DNA from: Dreissena polymorpha
Lineage: Eukaryota; Mollusca; Bivalvia; Myida; Dreissenidae
Assembly: GCF_020536995.1 (NCBI RefSeq)
Contig: NC_068359.1
Location: forward strand, 103,655,810 to 103,719,809
Length of the DNA stretch: 64,000 nt
Direction of reading: 5' to 3'
Positions 1-11,833 of the stretch are shown piece by piece. Positions within the stretch are counted from its first letter, which is position 1. Every line of letters begins with the position of its first letter. The notes under the pieces are model-generated. The model did not search any database and had not been told where the DNA came from. It was given only the letters and a program-made list of their open reading frames with translations. A program made the position numbers and the translations under genes.

Positions 1-1159
1 TTGTTAACAACTTAAAATAAACCATTGAAATATTAATTTTTCTTTTTCTGTACCTAAATATATTGCACAATGACTGGCGAGTTTTACAATAATGGAATAT
101 GTGCTTAAGCATAGAATGTTGTTTTGAAACAAAACACTGTCCGTACGTGTCACCCTAGAACTTCTGTGTGTTTGATCTACCGGTAAATACCCATAATGTA
201 TAAGTATATTCTCGTGTGCCACATCGTCATGGGTTGAAATAGTTGTATAGCACTATTAAGTGCTTATCTGACATCATTAACTCCACTGTTGAATCACTTT
301 GGGCAGTTACAAGATGGCGAGCATACATATTTATAGTTAAGAATTTAAAATATATTGATAATTTATCACGCGATCTTTATGTCGTCATTGCGCAAAACAT
401 GTTTTAAATATTTTTAATCAATAAGGCTAATAGTATATGCTTAATCCGGAACGTTCATTAAACCTTATAACAGTGTTGCCATAGAGCATGTTAATGAATA
501 GTTGCCAATTTTCAGCATATTTTTAGTATCAACACGAATGCCAGCAGATAAAAATATGCACGTAACGAATGATGCTAGCTCTGAATAAGTTGTTTTAAGA
601 GAATCATTTAAACTGCGTGACTGGAAAAATATGTTCGCTTTTGCCTTTTATCGAAATGTGTTGACACAATTAAAATTGGGGTAGACAGGGTATGTGTGTA
701 TATTATACAAACAGCTTATTTCAGATCGTCAGTTCCTACTTGTGTTGCTAATAAAGTTAAGTTTGATTACTGATATTCAAACTTGAATTTAATTTATAAT
801 TAATGGCATAATTATGCCATAAACAAACAGACGATACAATAATTGAGCTTGCAATATTTATTAACCTAAGTTTCTTGAGTGTAGCATGAGACTCATATCA
901 AGAAGTAATATCGTAACACCTAAAAGCGAGTACAAACGACATGTTCCTGCAATCTTAAACCAATATATATACGTCGAAAGGAACACGTTTGTTGAAAAAA
1001 ATCAATTTATGTATTTGTCTTATTTCTGGCAAATGATGCTAGATCGCCACCAGTTCCTGACTTCGGTCCAATATTTTCATCGTTGATTCAGGACTTGCCA
1101 ATCTCGTTGTCACTTAGTCAAAGAGTTGGCTACAAAATGCCTGCACATTTCATAAAACT
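1..1159. other. AT-rich intergenic DNA
   Basis: No open frame longer than about 70 codons resembles a protein I know, and I see no RNA gene or clear repeat with ends. The stretch is AT-rich, like the rest of the gene-poor left part of the window. Confidence 0.5.
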
Positions 1160-1164
1160 ATCTA

Positions 1165-1412
1165 CAGAGGGGGTATCACGTGATAGTCAAGATCACAAAA
1201 TTACTGCTTCTACTAAGAAAATTCGTAGCGAGTAAAGTAGAGATATAAAACAAATTCTTTTACGAAAAAATAACGCCAATAACGTGCTTCCTAATATAGA
1301 TGGAAAGTGAGCTACATTTAAAAACAAAACAAAATTAAGGGTATAAAACGGCGAAAAAACCTTTCTCGACATAGACGTCGCCCTATTGACTAGAACGTGA
1401 TTGCTCCCTCTG
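1165..1412. mobile_element. MITE with CAGAGGGGG ends and 5-bp target duplication
   Basis: The element opens with CAGAGGGGGTATCACGTGA and closes with the imperfect complement ending CTCCCTCTG. It is flanked by ATCTA on both sides (1160-1164 and 1413-1417), a 5-bp target-site duplication. It is non-coding. A longer relative lies at 52996-53415, sharing the ends and internal blocks such as GGGTATAAAACGGCGAAAAA and GGAAAGTGAGCT. The two copies have different 5-bp duplications, so they are independent insertions of one non-autonomous DNA transposon family. The superfamily is not decidable from this. Confidence 0.85.
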
Positions 1413-1417
1413 ATCTA

Positions 1418-3656
1418 CAAGTAGGTCACAACAAATAAAATCACAGATGTTTGAACATTCAGGTAAAGCAAGGTCAATCGTGATGGTCTCATTCATTTGT
1501 GCCCAGTTAATCTTTTAAACAATAGTACATTAGATACAATAATCTAACAATTACCCAGTTTTAGCAAGTTATTGTTTAATATGCTATATATTTAGCACGA
1601 TCACGGGCTTATTTCTCGAGGAAATCAAGCGTCGGATCATACATTTACGATCACTTATGTGTTTCGCTCAGGCATATCAGTAGACAAGTATTTTGAACAT
1701 TCATCAAACTTTCTAATTGATATTATGCGTGAAAATAGAACACGGAATTATTGTTCTCTGATGCATTACGCTTAAATCTGTTGGTGGGCCGCGCCAGTGC
1801 CAAACCGACCGACCGCACTTCGAAGGGAACGGCGAAGAACACATCAAACATCGTACTTGGTTTTGCTTGCAGTGTCAAAAAGGCGACTGCTGTTAGACAT
1901 GCCCACACCCTATGGTATATCCCATCTGTGTGGATAAATTCTGGAAAACGTACTGTACGTAACGTTGGAGCTAAAAGCTCTTTGAAGGAACGGGTGTTAC
2001 GTGACCTGCATACCCTGAATAATTTTCCTCCTGTCTAACCAAGCGGATTCGACTATCGATTGAAGTTTGTTCTGTCGACATCATACCTCATAAATGGTGT
2101 TGATACATCTCTGTACAGTTTGTCAATCATTTCGTCTCATACTTTTATCATCATAAGTTTTGAAGTCAAATACGTCAGCGCAAGATGCTTATACAAATAG
2201 CATGATGTAAGAACACTGCTGTTTCAGATAATTATAAAATAATGGTAATGCTATTTACAATAGGTCACCGTTTGTGTTCCAAAATTATGCTTATAGTTTG
2301 ATAGTTGTTTGTTAGATGCGCGAACTAAATATATGAGACTGTCGTGTTCATTTTTTAATTACAGTTTTAAGTAGTTCAAGGATATAAGGCGCAATTCATA
2401 TGGAGCGTTAAATATAAGACTATATTGGTTATCACGTTTTTGGGACGAAAATGAACATATTGTACAAAAAAGGCATAAACCCAATCAAACAAGCGAACGC
2501 GAGATTGGCTTCTGTCAGCTCATGATAACTACGTCATGCTTCCGACACTGTCCGAAGCAAATCTCGCGTTTGCTCGTAAATGTTCGGATATCGTCGCGGG
2601 AAATTCACATTGAATATATTGTGACACAAAAAATAATAACGAGAATTTTGTATCTCGTTAAATCTATGTTACCATACCACAAATAGCGTTGAAATTTTTG
2701 CAATTGATATAAGGAATACTGATTTTTATGGGTTAGCTTTATTTTACGAAATATTCTCTGATTTTGTGTATTTATGTGGCTTATGAATTTAAGTAACACG
2801 TCACCGATTCATTTGTTCATGCCGGAATAGCCGACTGGTAAGTGCTATCGTTATGATTTCAGGGAACCATTTTTAATGTACTGTTTTGTGGTATTTTTGA
2901 CATGCATAATTCTAACTGTGTTCAAATGTAAGGTTAAGACATGAACTTTCAAAATTTTAATGTAAATCAATCTATGAAAAGTCAAGAAAACAACACAACG
3001 GCATACAATATAACATTTATTGTAAACAAAATTTGAAATTTGACGAATTGAAAATGCATTAAATCATTTATTAATATGACTCTGGCTTAACAATTTGTAA
3101 GTTACTAATATCCAAGAAAAGTTCACTATTTCTCTTTCTTCTTACTAATATGTTAACGCGCTTATATTAAGTTCGTCGCTTTAACACACCCAAGCCGTAT
3201 GACAATAAAGAAAAACAAAGCAAAACACAACACAACAACACAATCACACACACATTAAGAATGCAAATAAAACTAACATGAAACCGATTGACAACTTTCT
3301 GTTGTTAAAGACATTTCACAGAAACAAGACAAGATCATCCATATTCTAGATAGACGGTTCCGATTTGTAGATACTTTATCATCAGCAAACTTAATAGACT
3401 TTTGAAAAATGCGATGCACCGTAAATGGTAACTACCGTCGACATCACTACCAGAAAACCGAGGCAGCCCGAATTCACCGCTATCTGAGTTGAACCGCTGT
3501 CTGTTGTAGCAGAAATGAAAATAGAAAATGAAATAACTAATGGATAAAACTCAAAATGCTTTGAAGCTTAGTGGTGCCAGTTTATGACATACCCGTCGGT
3601 GAAAGCTTGCATATACGCGTAGAAGCTAAATATTTCTGAACAATAACACGAAAGGG
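1418..3656. other. Intergenic DNA without a supported gene
   Basis: The stretch contains overlapping short open frames on both strands at 1723-2038 that resemble no family I recognise, a short hairpin (2490-2576), and a tRNA-like head (about 2819-2860, GCCGGAATAGCCGACTGGTA) lacking a convincing B box. From 3180 to 3260 there is CA/AAC-rich low-complexity sequence. Confidence 0.45.
2490..2576. repeat. Short imperfect hairpin
   Basis: Arms of 23 bp at 2490-2512 and 2554-2576 are inverted complements with about three mismatches (key core GCGAGATT versus AATCTCGC), separated by a 41-bp loop. No protein-coding context is seen. It could be the core of a small foldback element, but I found no flanking duplication. 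Confidence 0.55.
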
Positions 3657-3661
3657 ATCGG

Positions 3662-4065
3662 TACGGAATCCGGATAGTGCCATCTATAATCTCGCCCTCC
3701 TTTCAATCAAGGGTGACGCTAGACACATGAAGCGATACACGATATTTTTCGCGACAGTCGCGGCGACGCACGATATTTTTCGCGACAGTCGCGGAGACGC
3801 ACTATATTTTCCGCGGCATTCGCATATATTTAACACGATATATCGCCCTTGTGTAGGTAGCCCAAAAGGCGACATATCGTGTTAAATATATCGTGCGTCG
3901 CCGCGATTGTCGCGAAAAAATATCGTGCGTCGCCGCGACTGTCGCGAAAAATATCGTGCGTCGCCGCGACTGTCGCGAAAAATATCGAGTATCGCTTCGT
4001 GTGTCTAGTGTCGCCCTTGATGAAAGAAGGGCAAGAATATAGTTGGCACTATTTGGATTCCGTAT
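3662..4065. repeat. Foldback element with tandem repeats in each arm
   Basis: This is a 404-bp near-perfect inverted repeat centred near 3862. It starts TACGGAATCC and ends GGATTCCGTA, and is flanked by ATCGG on both sides (3657-3661 and 4066-4070), a likely 5-bp target duplication. Each arm of about 200 bp contains two to three tandem copies of a unit of about 32 bp built on CGATATTTTTCGCGACAGTC and its complement. CpG density is much higher than in the flanks. The structure fits a foldback or MITE-type DNA element. Open frames across it are by-products of the repeat. Confidence 0.85.
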
Positions 4066-4552
4066 ATCGGTATGTCTACTCTGATTTATCTTTAAAGCAG
4101 GTATATACGATTTTGTAAAATATTTATGAATTTATATAAACTGTGTAAAAAACTTATTATATATATATTTCAATATAAATTAAAATAAAAGTTAAGAAGA
4201 ACATGTGTCGAAAAATGCGAAATAAGCCAGATATTTAATTCTGAAATTTAAAACGGCTGTACAGCCGAATTCGCCAGCATGTATACCATACATGTACGAT
4301 GTGCATCTAAACTTACGAGGGGTGTTCCAGAAGTTCGTGGAATTTCGCTATAACTTTCATTTGGTAACATAAATGGACAAACAAATAGCATGTTAAGAAT
4401 ATTTCGTCCTTTCCAAATATACTCTCCATATATCATGGAAATACATAAAACAATAAATATATATCAGAGATTTAAACATGTGCACAATGCGCACACCGAC
4501 GCACGTGTAACGTTTCTGTTCAACGTCAATGACGTTAGGAAGTTAACAACTG

Positions 4553-4790
4553 TCAAATCTTTTCCACATAATCACCTCCAACGCGAATGCACTTAATGTG
4601 TCGGGAAATCCACTTGTCAAAAGTGTCTCTATACCAGTCAGCGTCAAAAGTCGACACGATTCGCTTTGCTGCAACTGTAAGTTCCTGTTTACTTGCAAAG
4701 CGAATATCGCGCAACTGTGATTTAACTTCCGGGAAGACGCGGAAGTCCATAGGGGCCAAATCCGGGCTGTAAGGAGGACTTAGGCGCTGT
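4553..4790 (-). pseudogene. Mariner transposase C-terminal remnant
   Basis: The minus-strand frame reads SPPYSPDLAPMDF and continues to a natural-looking C-terminus, GGDYVEKI. The PYSPDLAPxDF block is the hallmark around the third catalytic acidic residue of mariner-family DD(D/E)D transposases. About 78 residues survive of a usual protein of about 340. The N-terminal HTH DNA-binding region and the first two catalytic acids are absent. It sits inside terminal inverted repeats of the matching type, so the assignment is secure even though the gene is only a fragment. Confidence 0.88.
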
Positions 4791-4955
4791 AACGTGAAAT
4801 TTGCCGTAAATTCTGTTTATCAACGACATTTAAACCAAATTTAAATTCGCGTAACGCTCATACTTATAATAAAATACACGCGTGCGCCGCATGTCGTTGT
4901 CTCTATGGCAACGCGTTTCAAACGCGCTTTATGGAATTCATGCATTTTTAGCTTA

Positions 4956-5355
4956 TATAGACCGTTCCATAATTTAGTCATTACATAATTATCTCCCCTG
5001 AATTCTCTCCGCGTCCGCCATTACACTGCTGCTTAACAATCGGTAACATATATAAGAGAGCACCGATTATTCAACGGATGAATTTCTTTCTAAATTCTTA
5101 GGCCGTCATTACATGGTCTTGGTTGTCTTGGAAAACTAACACATTGACACATTAAAAAAAGCATTTAATTAAATTAAATGCATTATTTTCCATTTGATTA
5201 TTTGCATCAATCTTTAAATCGTGTATGCGGGTATTCTCTACGTCTTTGACTTTTGGAATCGCAGACTCGGACAAGTTAGCAGCAGTGTAATGGCGGACAG
5301 TCACGTGACTGACAATATGGCGGCGGTCAATTTATCGATTATGGAACGGTCTATA
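4956..5355. mobile_element. 400-bp TA-flanked MITE nested in mariner
   Basis: The ends are perfect 18-bp inverted repeats, TATAGACCGTTCCATAAT (4956-4973) and its complement (5338-5355). Subterminal blocks are also inverted: GTCCGCCATTACACTGCTGC near 5014 against its complement near 5277-5298. There is no coding capacity. The TA-rich ends suggest a Tc1/mariner-type or similar target. It lies inside the mariner remnant, so it inserted later. Confidence 0.82.
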
Positions 5356-5691
5356 TAAAGTCCGTGATAATTGGTTTGTATAATATCATATTATATAATA
5401 AATAAATTTCATTGACTTTTACCAGCAAACAAATAAGTTATAGCGAAAATCTACAAACTTTTGGAACACCCCTCGTAGTTTAACGGTTTATAATACAAAG
5501 ACGAATGCTTCGGTTATTGTAGGAAAATATGTACGTCACTATCGGCTCGGGGCGCTAATTTGTCTTTGCTGCATTTTATGAAATTCGGCTTAAATGTATA
5601 ATTTTTCTTGCCTATTTTGTGTTATTGTAACATATTTTATCAATATATTACAATTAAACACATATAAAAAATCGTATATACCCGCTTTAAA

Positions 5692-7215
5692 GCACGAAAT
5701 GGTTGACTACACTCGCATGTGTTAATGCATGATTGCTGAATCATAAATTGCGCCATATATTGAATCCAGCATTTGAAACCTCTTCCTTTAAAGCGGGTAT
5801 ACACGATCCTTCTTATATACCCTAATGACTCCCGGAAACTTGTCGAACCAATTTTTCAATAATTCATGTAATTATTAAACAAGCTGCGTTATGCGCGTTT
5901 TTGACCTTTGACACTATAAGTGTGACCTTAACATTTACAAGAGGGCAGACGGACTTGATGGTGTCACGGTGTCTATAAATGTTGAAAATATCTAGGTTAT
6001 CTATTATACACAAAACTGATCAATTATATATTTATTATTATGCAAACATTGTAAGCTTAATTATTAAATTACAGTACGGACGATCTATTTTATGCCTACA
6101 ATTTTAACATTATACACGCATGTATTACCATTGCCTTTCGGTAGGAGACGTTTTTACACATAATGCTGTGTATCTACATGGTGAAGATTGCATAATATTA
6201 TATAATTATAATTAATATTAGTATATTAAATCAAAATTGCATAATGAATGATGAACTTACAGTCTGTTGTGTTTTATGGCCGACTTTGATTTTTTGACAT
6301 TAAAGTGTGTCTTTGATCGTTGAGATAAGGAGAGATTTACGCATGGCGCGTTGTGCTGTAAAGCTGCACATTTGAGGTAAGTCATTTTGAAATAAAATGA
6401 CGAATAATACATTACAGTCTTGTAAATCTGTATGAAGGCCAGATTTGACCTTTTAGTATACACAAAACCATTGATGAAGGGAAACGTAAGTTACCCATGA
6501 CATGCCGTCTCTTCATTTTGAGAAGTTGTTTTAAAATTGCACGACGCATGAAAAATTACTTTTTGGACAGGTTGTTTGACATCCAAATCTAACCTAACAC
6601 ATCTATGAGTGACCTTGACCTTTTGGGTTGGGACACGGGTTATAAAAAACGCTAAATCTATCAATGGTGATCAGTTGTTGAAAGTTGTTTCAAATTGCTT
6701 GCTTAATGTCTAAGTTACAGTCTGAACAAACTATTTTATTGCCATAATGAACATAGACCCTCTAAGTGTGACCTTGAGCTTTGATTTTCGTTCAGCATCA
6801 AATACGAATAAACTTGTCGGTATCGGCTTTGCGAGAGCAGTATTCCGGGCATTATTTATTGATTTAATGTGAAGACCCTTTAGGAATGTATAAATATATA
6901 TGAATTTAATTTCAATGGCTCATGTTCATGTGATGTTTAAAATAATTATAATTCTACATTTAAATCGCATATACCCGCTTTTGACAAGATTCATCGTCTG
7001 AACATCTAAGCAAAGGCTATAATATTCATTTAAAAGTAAGCATCTTCATTCAAGGAACATAATAAAAAATGCAATTAGGAATTAGCTACATTACCTGGAG
7101 CGTCAGTTACGGTGGTGGTGGGAGAAATAGTCGGGGCGCCAGCATTCACTGCAAAACAACAATTTCAGCTCTGTTTATGCAATGGGAACAATGTGCTCTG
7201 TACGACGAGACGCAT
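5692..7215. other. Degenerate tandem satellite-like region and a second TTTAAAGCGGGTATA end pair
   Basis: Blocks containing GTGTGACCTTGACCTTT-like sequence followed by TTACAGTCTGAACAAACTAT-like sequence recur at roughly 160-bp spacing between about 5880 and 6830, heavily diverged. The interval is framed by a left MITE end at 5787-5810 and a right end at 6962-6982, related to those of the 4091-5691 element, so it may be a second, larger element of that family that captured or generated the satellite. No gene is seen. Confidence 0.45.
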
Positions 7216-7720
7216 CATTCACGGTTTGGAAAATTGACAAAATTGAAAAAAGTTGTTTCAGATTCGCAAATTTTCGTTTTAGTTATTATATTTGTGAGGA
7301 AACAGTATTACTGAACATTTACCATAGTCCAATATAGCCATGATATGTATCTTGTTACGATTTGAAAACCTAAAAATTATAAAGCGTTGCAACGCGAAAC
7401 GATTGAATAATTTGGAAACTTCTGTTGTTGTCGTTTAAATTTATGAAACTACGATGATTGCTTATATAAGGAATAAAATACTTAAATTGTATTTGTCCGG
7501 CGGAATAGCCGAGAGGGCTAATGCATTTTACTTCAGACTAACTCCAGGACTCCGGGGGTCACTGGTTCGAGCCCTAGTACCGGCTACTTTTTTTTTGCTT
7601 TTTTAATTTTATTTTTGATTTTTTACTGTAGCTTTTAAGATCCAATGTTAACATTTATCAATATAAAGCATTTAACGACAAACTTCAAAATATGCCAAAA
7701 TCTGTGAAAAGGCCTCTTAA
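7216..7720 (+). mobile_element. TTAA-type MITE carrying a tRNA-like domain (copy A)
   Basis: This copy aligns along its whole length with 42680-43185 and its 3' part with 44407-44760. It has lost the extreme 5' end but keeps the 3' end, GTGAAAAGGCCTCTTAA. A shared core (TATAAAGCGTTGCAACGCGA) precedes a tRNA-like segment at 7496-7584, which is followed by a run of T. The element is non-coding for protein. Confidence 0.78.
7496..7584 (+). other. tRNA-like domain inside MITE copy A
   Basis: An A-box-like block (ATAGCCGAGAGGGCTAATGC) and a B box (GGTTCGAGCCC) are correctly ordered with a long variable region, as in class II (Leu/Ser-type) tRNAs. A T-run directly after 7584 could stop RNA polymerase III. 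The cloverleaf is imperfect and the same domain recurs in sister copies, so I treat it as a repeat-borne tRNA relic rather than a decoding tRNA gene. Confidence 0.6.
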
Positions 7721-9505
7721 AAAACATTTAAATATGACAAGAATATTCTCTAAAAAAATGTAGTCTTGCTGTTTTGAAATAAGGTTTGGAATTTTGGTTT
7801 CTAAATAACTTATTTCAAAACAAAAGTTTAATTATAGTGTTTTTTACTTGTTAGTCGCATATTTACCGCATTATAATGTGTGTTATAAAAGGCAAACCAT
7901 ACATTAGTAAAATTCCATCTGCCTTCGCATATAGAAGGAATGGGTCAATTAGGTGCTGCGTTTCCTTTGCTTACTTCAGTTAGAGGTCAATTCTTTACGT
8001 AATTGCAATTGCAAGGCCCCGGCTTCAAAGGAATTGCGGAGCGTTCTTACATAATTAAAGTCGTAGTCGCATGGTATTTGCGTTTAGCGTCCTATTTCGT
8101 CACGTGGTTCTTTTTCACGGGTGTTTTGGCATTCATGATATGAGGCTATTAATAAATGCGCCTGTCGATAAACAAAGGAAAGTCCACGGGCTACAACAAC
8201 GCAATAGGTTACGCTCTCACATACATCTCAATGACGTGGTACAGGTCCTAAATTTAGGCTGTTAAATAGATTCGGGAAAAAGTTGACGCTTATTTATATT
8301 CTCAATTTATAAAACGTTGAACATAAGTTCAACAATAACTTCAGGTATTTCTGGAAAACGTTCTTTGGTTCTCAACAGATAGCGGCGATCTTTTGTATTT
8401 ACGGGTGCTAGCAACGCAATAGTAGAAGGTTAGTAGAAGATTTAGCTTGTTTATATTCACAGTTCTCAATGCATACTATAGGCAACCTCGAAAATGCTTT
8501 ATTATCGCTTTAACCGGAAACAACTTAATACATTAAATTAAATATATTTATAACGACACATATCTTTTTAAAAATGTAGTCGGCGTATACGCTGACTTTG
8601 AAATATAGTTAGCAATTTACTTTTCTAAATAAATAAATACAATTTAACAAAAGTTAAACTATTGTGTTGTGTTTTTCACTTGTAAGCTGCATATTCACCG
8701 CATGAAATGTGTGTTAGCATTGTCAAAACACACATAAGTGTGAGAAGATAAAAAATATACTACGAGAGAGCACTTCATATGTGTCCTCATATGCCTTGTT
8801 ATGAGTATCTTTCTTCATTATCGAAATATATCGTATGTTTATATTTGATTTAAACGCAGTTTTCTTTCGACACATTTAAATCACACGTCAATAGCGCCGT
8901 CATGCGAAAATGGGTCTTATGCGTTTCGGCAAGCGTTTGTTAAACCCAACATGTGCTTTTGCGCAGTCAGGCCATAGGCGATGCTGTTCGCTTTAAAATC
9001 ACTCAATATGTTATGTTTCTCCTTACCAGAAGGAGAGATAGCTGAGTGGGCTATTTATATGATGGGCGCATAATTGTGTACCTACTTATTACAATTGTTT
9101 TTACACTTTTTAGTTTCGTTTAATTTTATTTTAGGAATTCCAGTCGTAAGTTGGAGGTCACTAATGCGCAAATTAAAGCAACTTGCGTGATACGGTGTGC
9201 TCGCATAACAATTATAATAATCAAAAGTTTCAAACACGTCAACGGTTCATGAAAATGTTTTTGCAATGGAAAAAGCCGAGTAATCCGAATTCGAAACTAC
9301 TCCAACGATTATCATCGGAATACCCCGCGAGATAGACCCCGTATCTTATCAACCAATCGTAATACACCGACTATCTCCGGAACTTCCGTAAGATAGCTCG
9401 AATCGTCGATTCAACACTTCGGCTTGATAACTTTTTTTAATTAACTTTTTGGTTTGAGTTTTTCCACAAACAACACGCAAATTGATCTCGATGGAAACAG
9501 GTAGT
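7721..9505. other. Intergenic DNA
   Basis: No gene was recognised. Around 8890-8960 is an inverted match (CATGCGAAAATGGGTCTTAT) to the dispersed repeat also present near 17550 and 50910. A weak tRNA-like head (GATAGCTGAGTGGGCT) lies near 9038 without a B box. Confidence 0.4.
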
Positions 9506-9668
9506 CAATCTCTTGCACGACGGTTACATTACATTCACCTCTGTGTTGGGCTCAGAACGGACTATTGTTATGAAAGCGTCTCATTCATGTCATGATCATT
9601 CTAAGCGTTCATCATTGAGGTTAGAGTATACTAAACAATCTCTTGCACGACGGTTACATTGCATTCAC
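9506..9668 (+). repeat. 33-bp direct repeat pair, 130 bp apart
   Basis: Positions 9506-9538 and 9636-9668 are 33-bp copies (core CTCTTGCACGACGGTTACAT) differing at a single base. The intervening 97 bp is not repeated. It may be the remains of a tandem duplication. No function is visible. Confidence 0.75.
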
Positions 9669-11519
9669 TGCATTAAAGAAAACCATATCATTCCATGATA
9701 TCTTATATCAGTCTTAATTCATTTTTATAAAATTGATATGGGTTTTTGATGTTAAGAAACCAACATACATACACACGTCGAAGCAATTCCTAACGTCACT
9801 CAATAAAAATTATGTTCAATTGTTTAAATTTGTGAAGTGCGTGGAATGATTCCATCTGCGTAAATAGAATAGTTCCAAAGAGTTGCATTAAAACTCGCAA
9901 GATTTTGCACGATTTATGGTATATTTAAAAGTCATATTTCTTAATTTAATGCATGCGATCTTAAATATCCAATCAAATATACATTGAATGCGTTTGTTCG
10001 GTTTTACCTATTTTATAGGCAAAATGGCAAGCTGAGCATTTCGCAGAGTTGTATGTGAGAGCAAGGAACGACAACTCTGCGTGGAGATTAACAGGTAGTG
10101 TGTTTGTTACGCTTTTTAGGTTGATTGAAATCGATTTTATAGCCAAACTTGATACTTATTCGTTTTACATTGAATTAGATTTCATCAGGAAGAACTCTGA
10201 GCTGTACGTATGTACCCATAAAAGCTTAGAGCATTCAAGAAGAACTACGTTTTTCTATGAATAAGTGGTATTTTCGCCAATATGCTATTTATTGTAGTTA
10301 TGATTGATGAGGAAACTTGTATCATATGTGTGTTTTATAGCTTGTGATTCACGGTTATTCAAATTAACAGCAGATTTTGTTTTCCAACAATATAATCTAT
10401 ACACCAAACATCAGAAAAACATAATGACCAACATTCTTAGGTTTAACTGATACGAAATGAAAATGCTTAAAAAAAACATATCTCTTTTTAAATACCTTTA
10501 AAAGGTCTGTCCCATTTGTTACTTTAATTTAAAAACACATTTACAATATTAAATTCATAACACTGAAAAGACTAAATGTGGATGTTAAATTGTGTATGTA
10601 ATAATTATAAGAACATACATGTTAATGAATTTCAACTTAAGATTATCTTGGTTGTAAGAAGAAATTAAAGCATCACTTTCACTTTAAATATAAATTTAAT
10701 AATGCAGTTAAACATGAACTTATAATCAATGCTTTTATTTATAATCATATAGGTTATCTTTCGTTTTTTTCCAATTGCATGGTTTATCGCGCTATTTTTC
10801 CCAAACCAAAAGCCACATGCTTCACAGTATTAAAATCACTGGAAAAACTCACTTTAAACTAGTAATGAAGTCCTACAATTATACATAAACAAATAAAATA
10901 TAACATTTCACTACTATATTGTGAATAAGTAAATATAAGTTAGTCACTCGCTTTTAAAATGAATATTAATTTACTAAACTGCAATCTTGTAATGATATAA
11001 ATTTAAAGATTATTTTTATTGAATTGAAAAAAGTACATTTGAAATTTATAGTAAACATAAGCTAAATCAAAGAAAACAAATGTGGTTTCTTACCTGAAGC
11101 GTCAAAATGAAACACTGACTTATTCTTACTGGTAATGTTTCATATGTAGTTCCTGCGTGAGCTTAAATACTAGTTGGGTGTCTTCGGATTAGCAAGTTAT
11201 TAGGTGTAAACAACACTAGCACAAGCTTGATTGTTGTCAATACACATAAAGATTACAAAATGACCTTAAATTTGGACAATGGCTTTCACAATGACTTGTC
11301 TTGAGATCAATAGTCTTTTTATTCAAATAAACAATAATTCGGCAGCTACAAAATAGTTACATGAAAGGATTAAATCCCAATATAATTCTGCCAGCCAGAA
11401 TAACATAAGAGGATTAAATTGCTAACTAGAATTTAACTCTGTATAACCTTTATATAATATTATTGGGTGTTTTTATCGAGATTGTTTGTTAGTTATTGTC
11501 ATGATAGTATTGGTTATAA
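9669..11519. other. AT-rich intergenic DNA
   Basis: No gene, RNA gene or bounded repeat was recognised. Short open frames (for example 10049-10264) have no family resemblance and no splice context that convinces me. Confidence 0.5.
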
Positions 11520-11833
11520 AAGCGGCCCATCCACACACAATATCATTGTCAATTTTATTGTCAATAATGAAGATTGACAATAAAATTGATAGTGAATGGA
11601 TAATATTGAAGAGACCGTCAATGTATTGATGAAAATCAGAGAGCTCAAATATTTATTGACGCTTTGTCAATTTTATTGACAAGTGTTTTGCACCGTTCAA
11701 TAATATTTAATCAATATTTATAGTCTCGTCAAAATTTCCGTACAGTCAACATGGCTAAAGGGCAAAAAAATATTCTGTCAATATTATAGAATCAATAAAA
11801 TTGACAATGATATTGTGTGTGGATGGGCCGCTT
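11520..11833. mobile_element. MITE with long terminal inverted repeats
   Basis: The element starts AAGCGGCCCATCCACACACA and ends with the exact complement TGTGTGTGGATGGGCCGCTT. The inverted match runs about 42 bp, into ATATCATTGTCAATTTTATTG. The interior is filled with further TTGTCAATTTTATTGACA palindromes. Total length is 314 bp, with no coding capacity. I could not fix the target duplication, so the superfamily is left open. Confidence 0.85.

Larger units (their letters stand above)
4316..5475 (-). mobile_element. Decayed mariner-like DNA transposon
   Basis: Terminal inverted repeats begin CGAGGGGTGTTCCAGAAGTT at 4316 and end with the complement GGAACACCCCTCG at 5475. TA flanks both ends (4314-4315 and 5476-5477), as expected for Tc1/mariner. 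The ends match over about 40 bp. On the minus strand only the C-terminal part of a transposase is left (4553-4790). The centre is replaced by other sequence, including a nested MITE (4956-5355). The copy cannot encode a full transposase and is dead. Confidence 0.88.
4091..5691. mobile_element. TTAA-flanked MITE, host of a nested mariner
   Basis: The left end (4091-4114) reads TTTAAAGCAGGTATATACGA and the right end (5668-5691) is its complement, with CGTATATACCCGCTTTAAA. Both ends carry TTAA, the target site used by piggyBac-type elements. Removing the mariner copy at 4316-5475 leaves a MITE of about 440 bp. A related left end lies at 5787-5810 and a right end at 6962-6982, and another right-type end near 13702-13726, so the family is dispersed. 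Assignment to piggyBac rests only on TTAA. Confidence 0.7.

Noticed and set aside
1723-2038. Host exon in a doubly open stretch
   Set aside because: Both strands are open, the translations are unfamiliar and no paired splice sites were convincing.
2819-2860. tRNA gene
   Set aside because: Only the A-box half looks tRNA-like; there is no B box at the right distance. The head near 9038 fails for the same reason.
7496-7584. Functional class II tRNA gene
   Set aside because: Three copies sit at the same place inside a MITE family and the cloverleaf is imperfect, so it is a repeat-borne tRNA relic. The same applies to the copies at 42972 and 44535.
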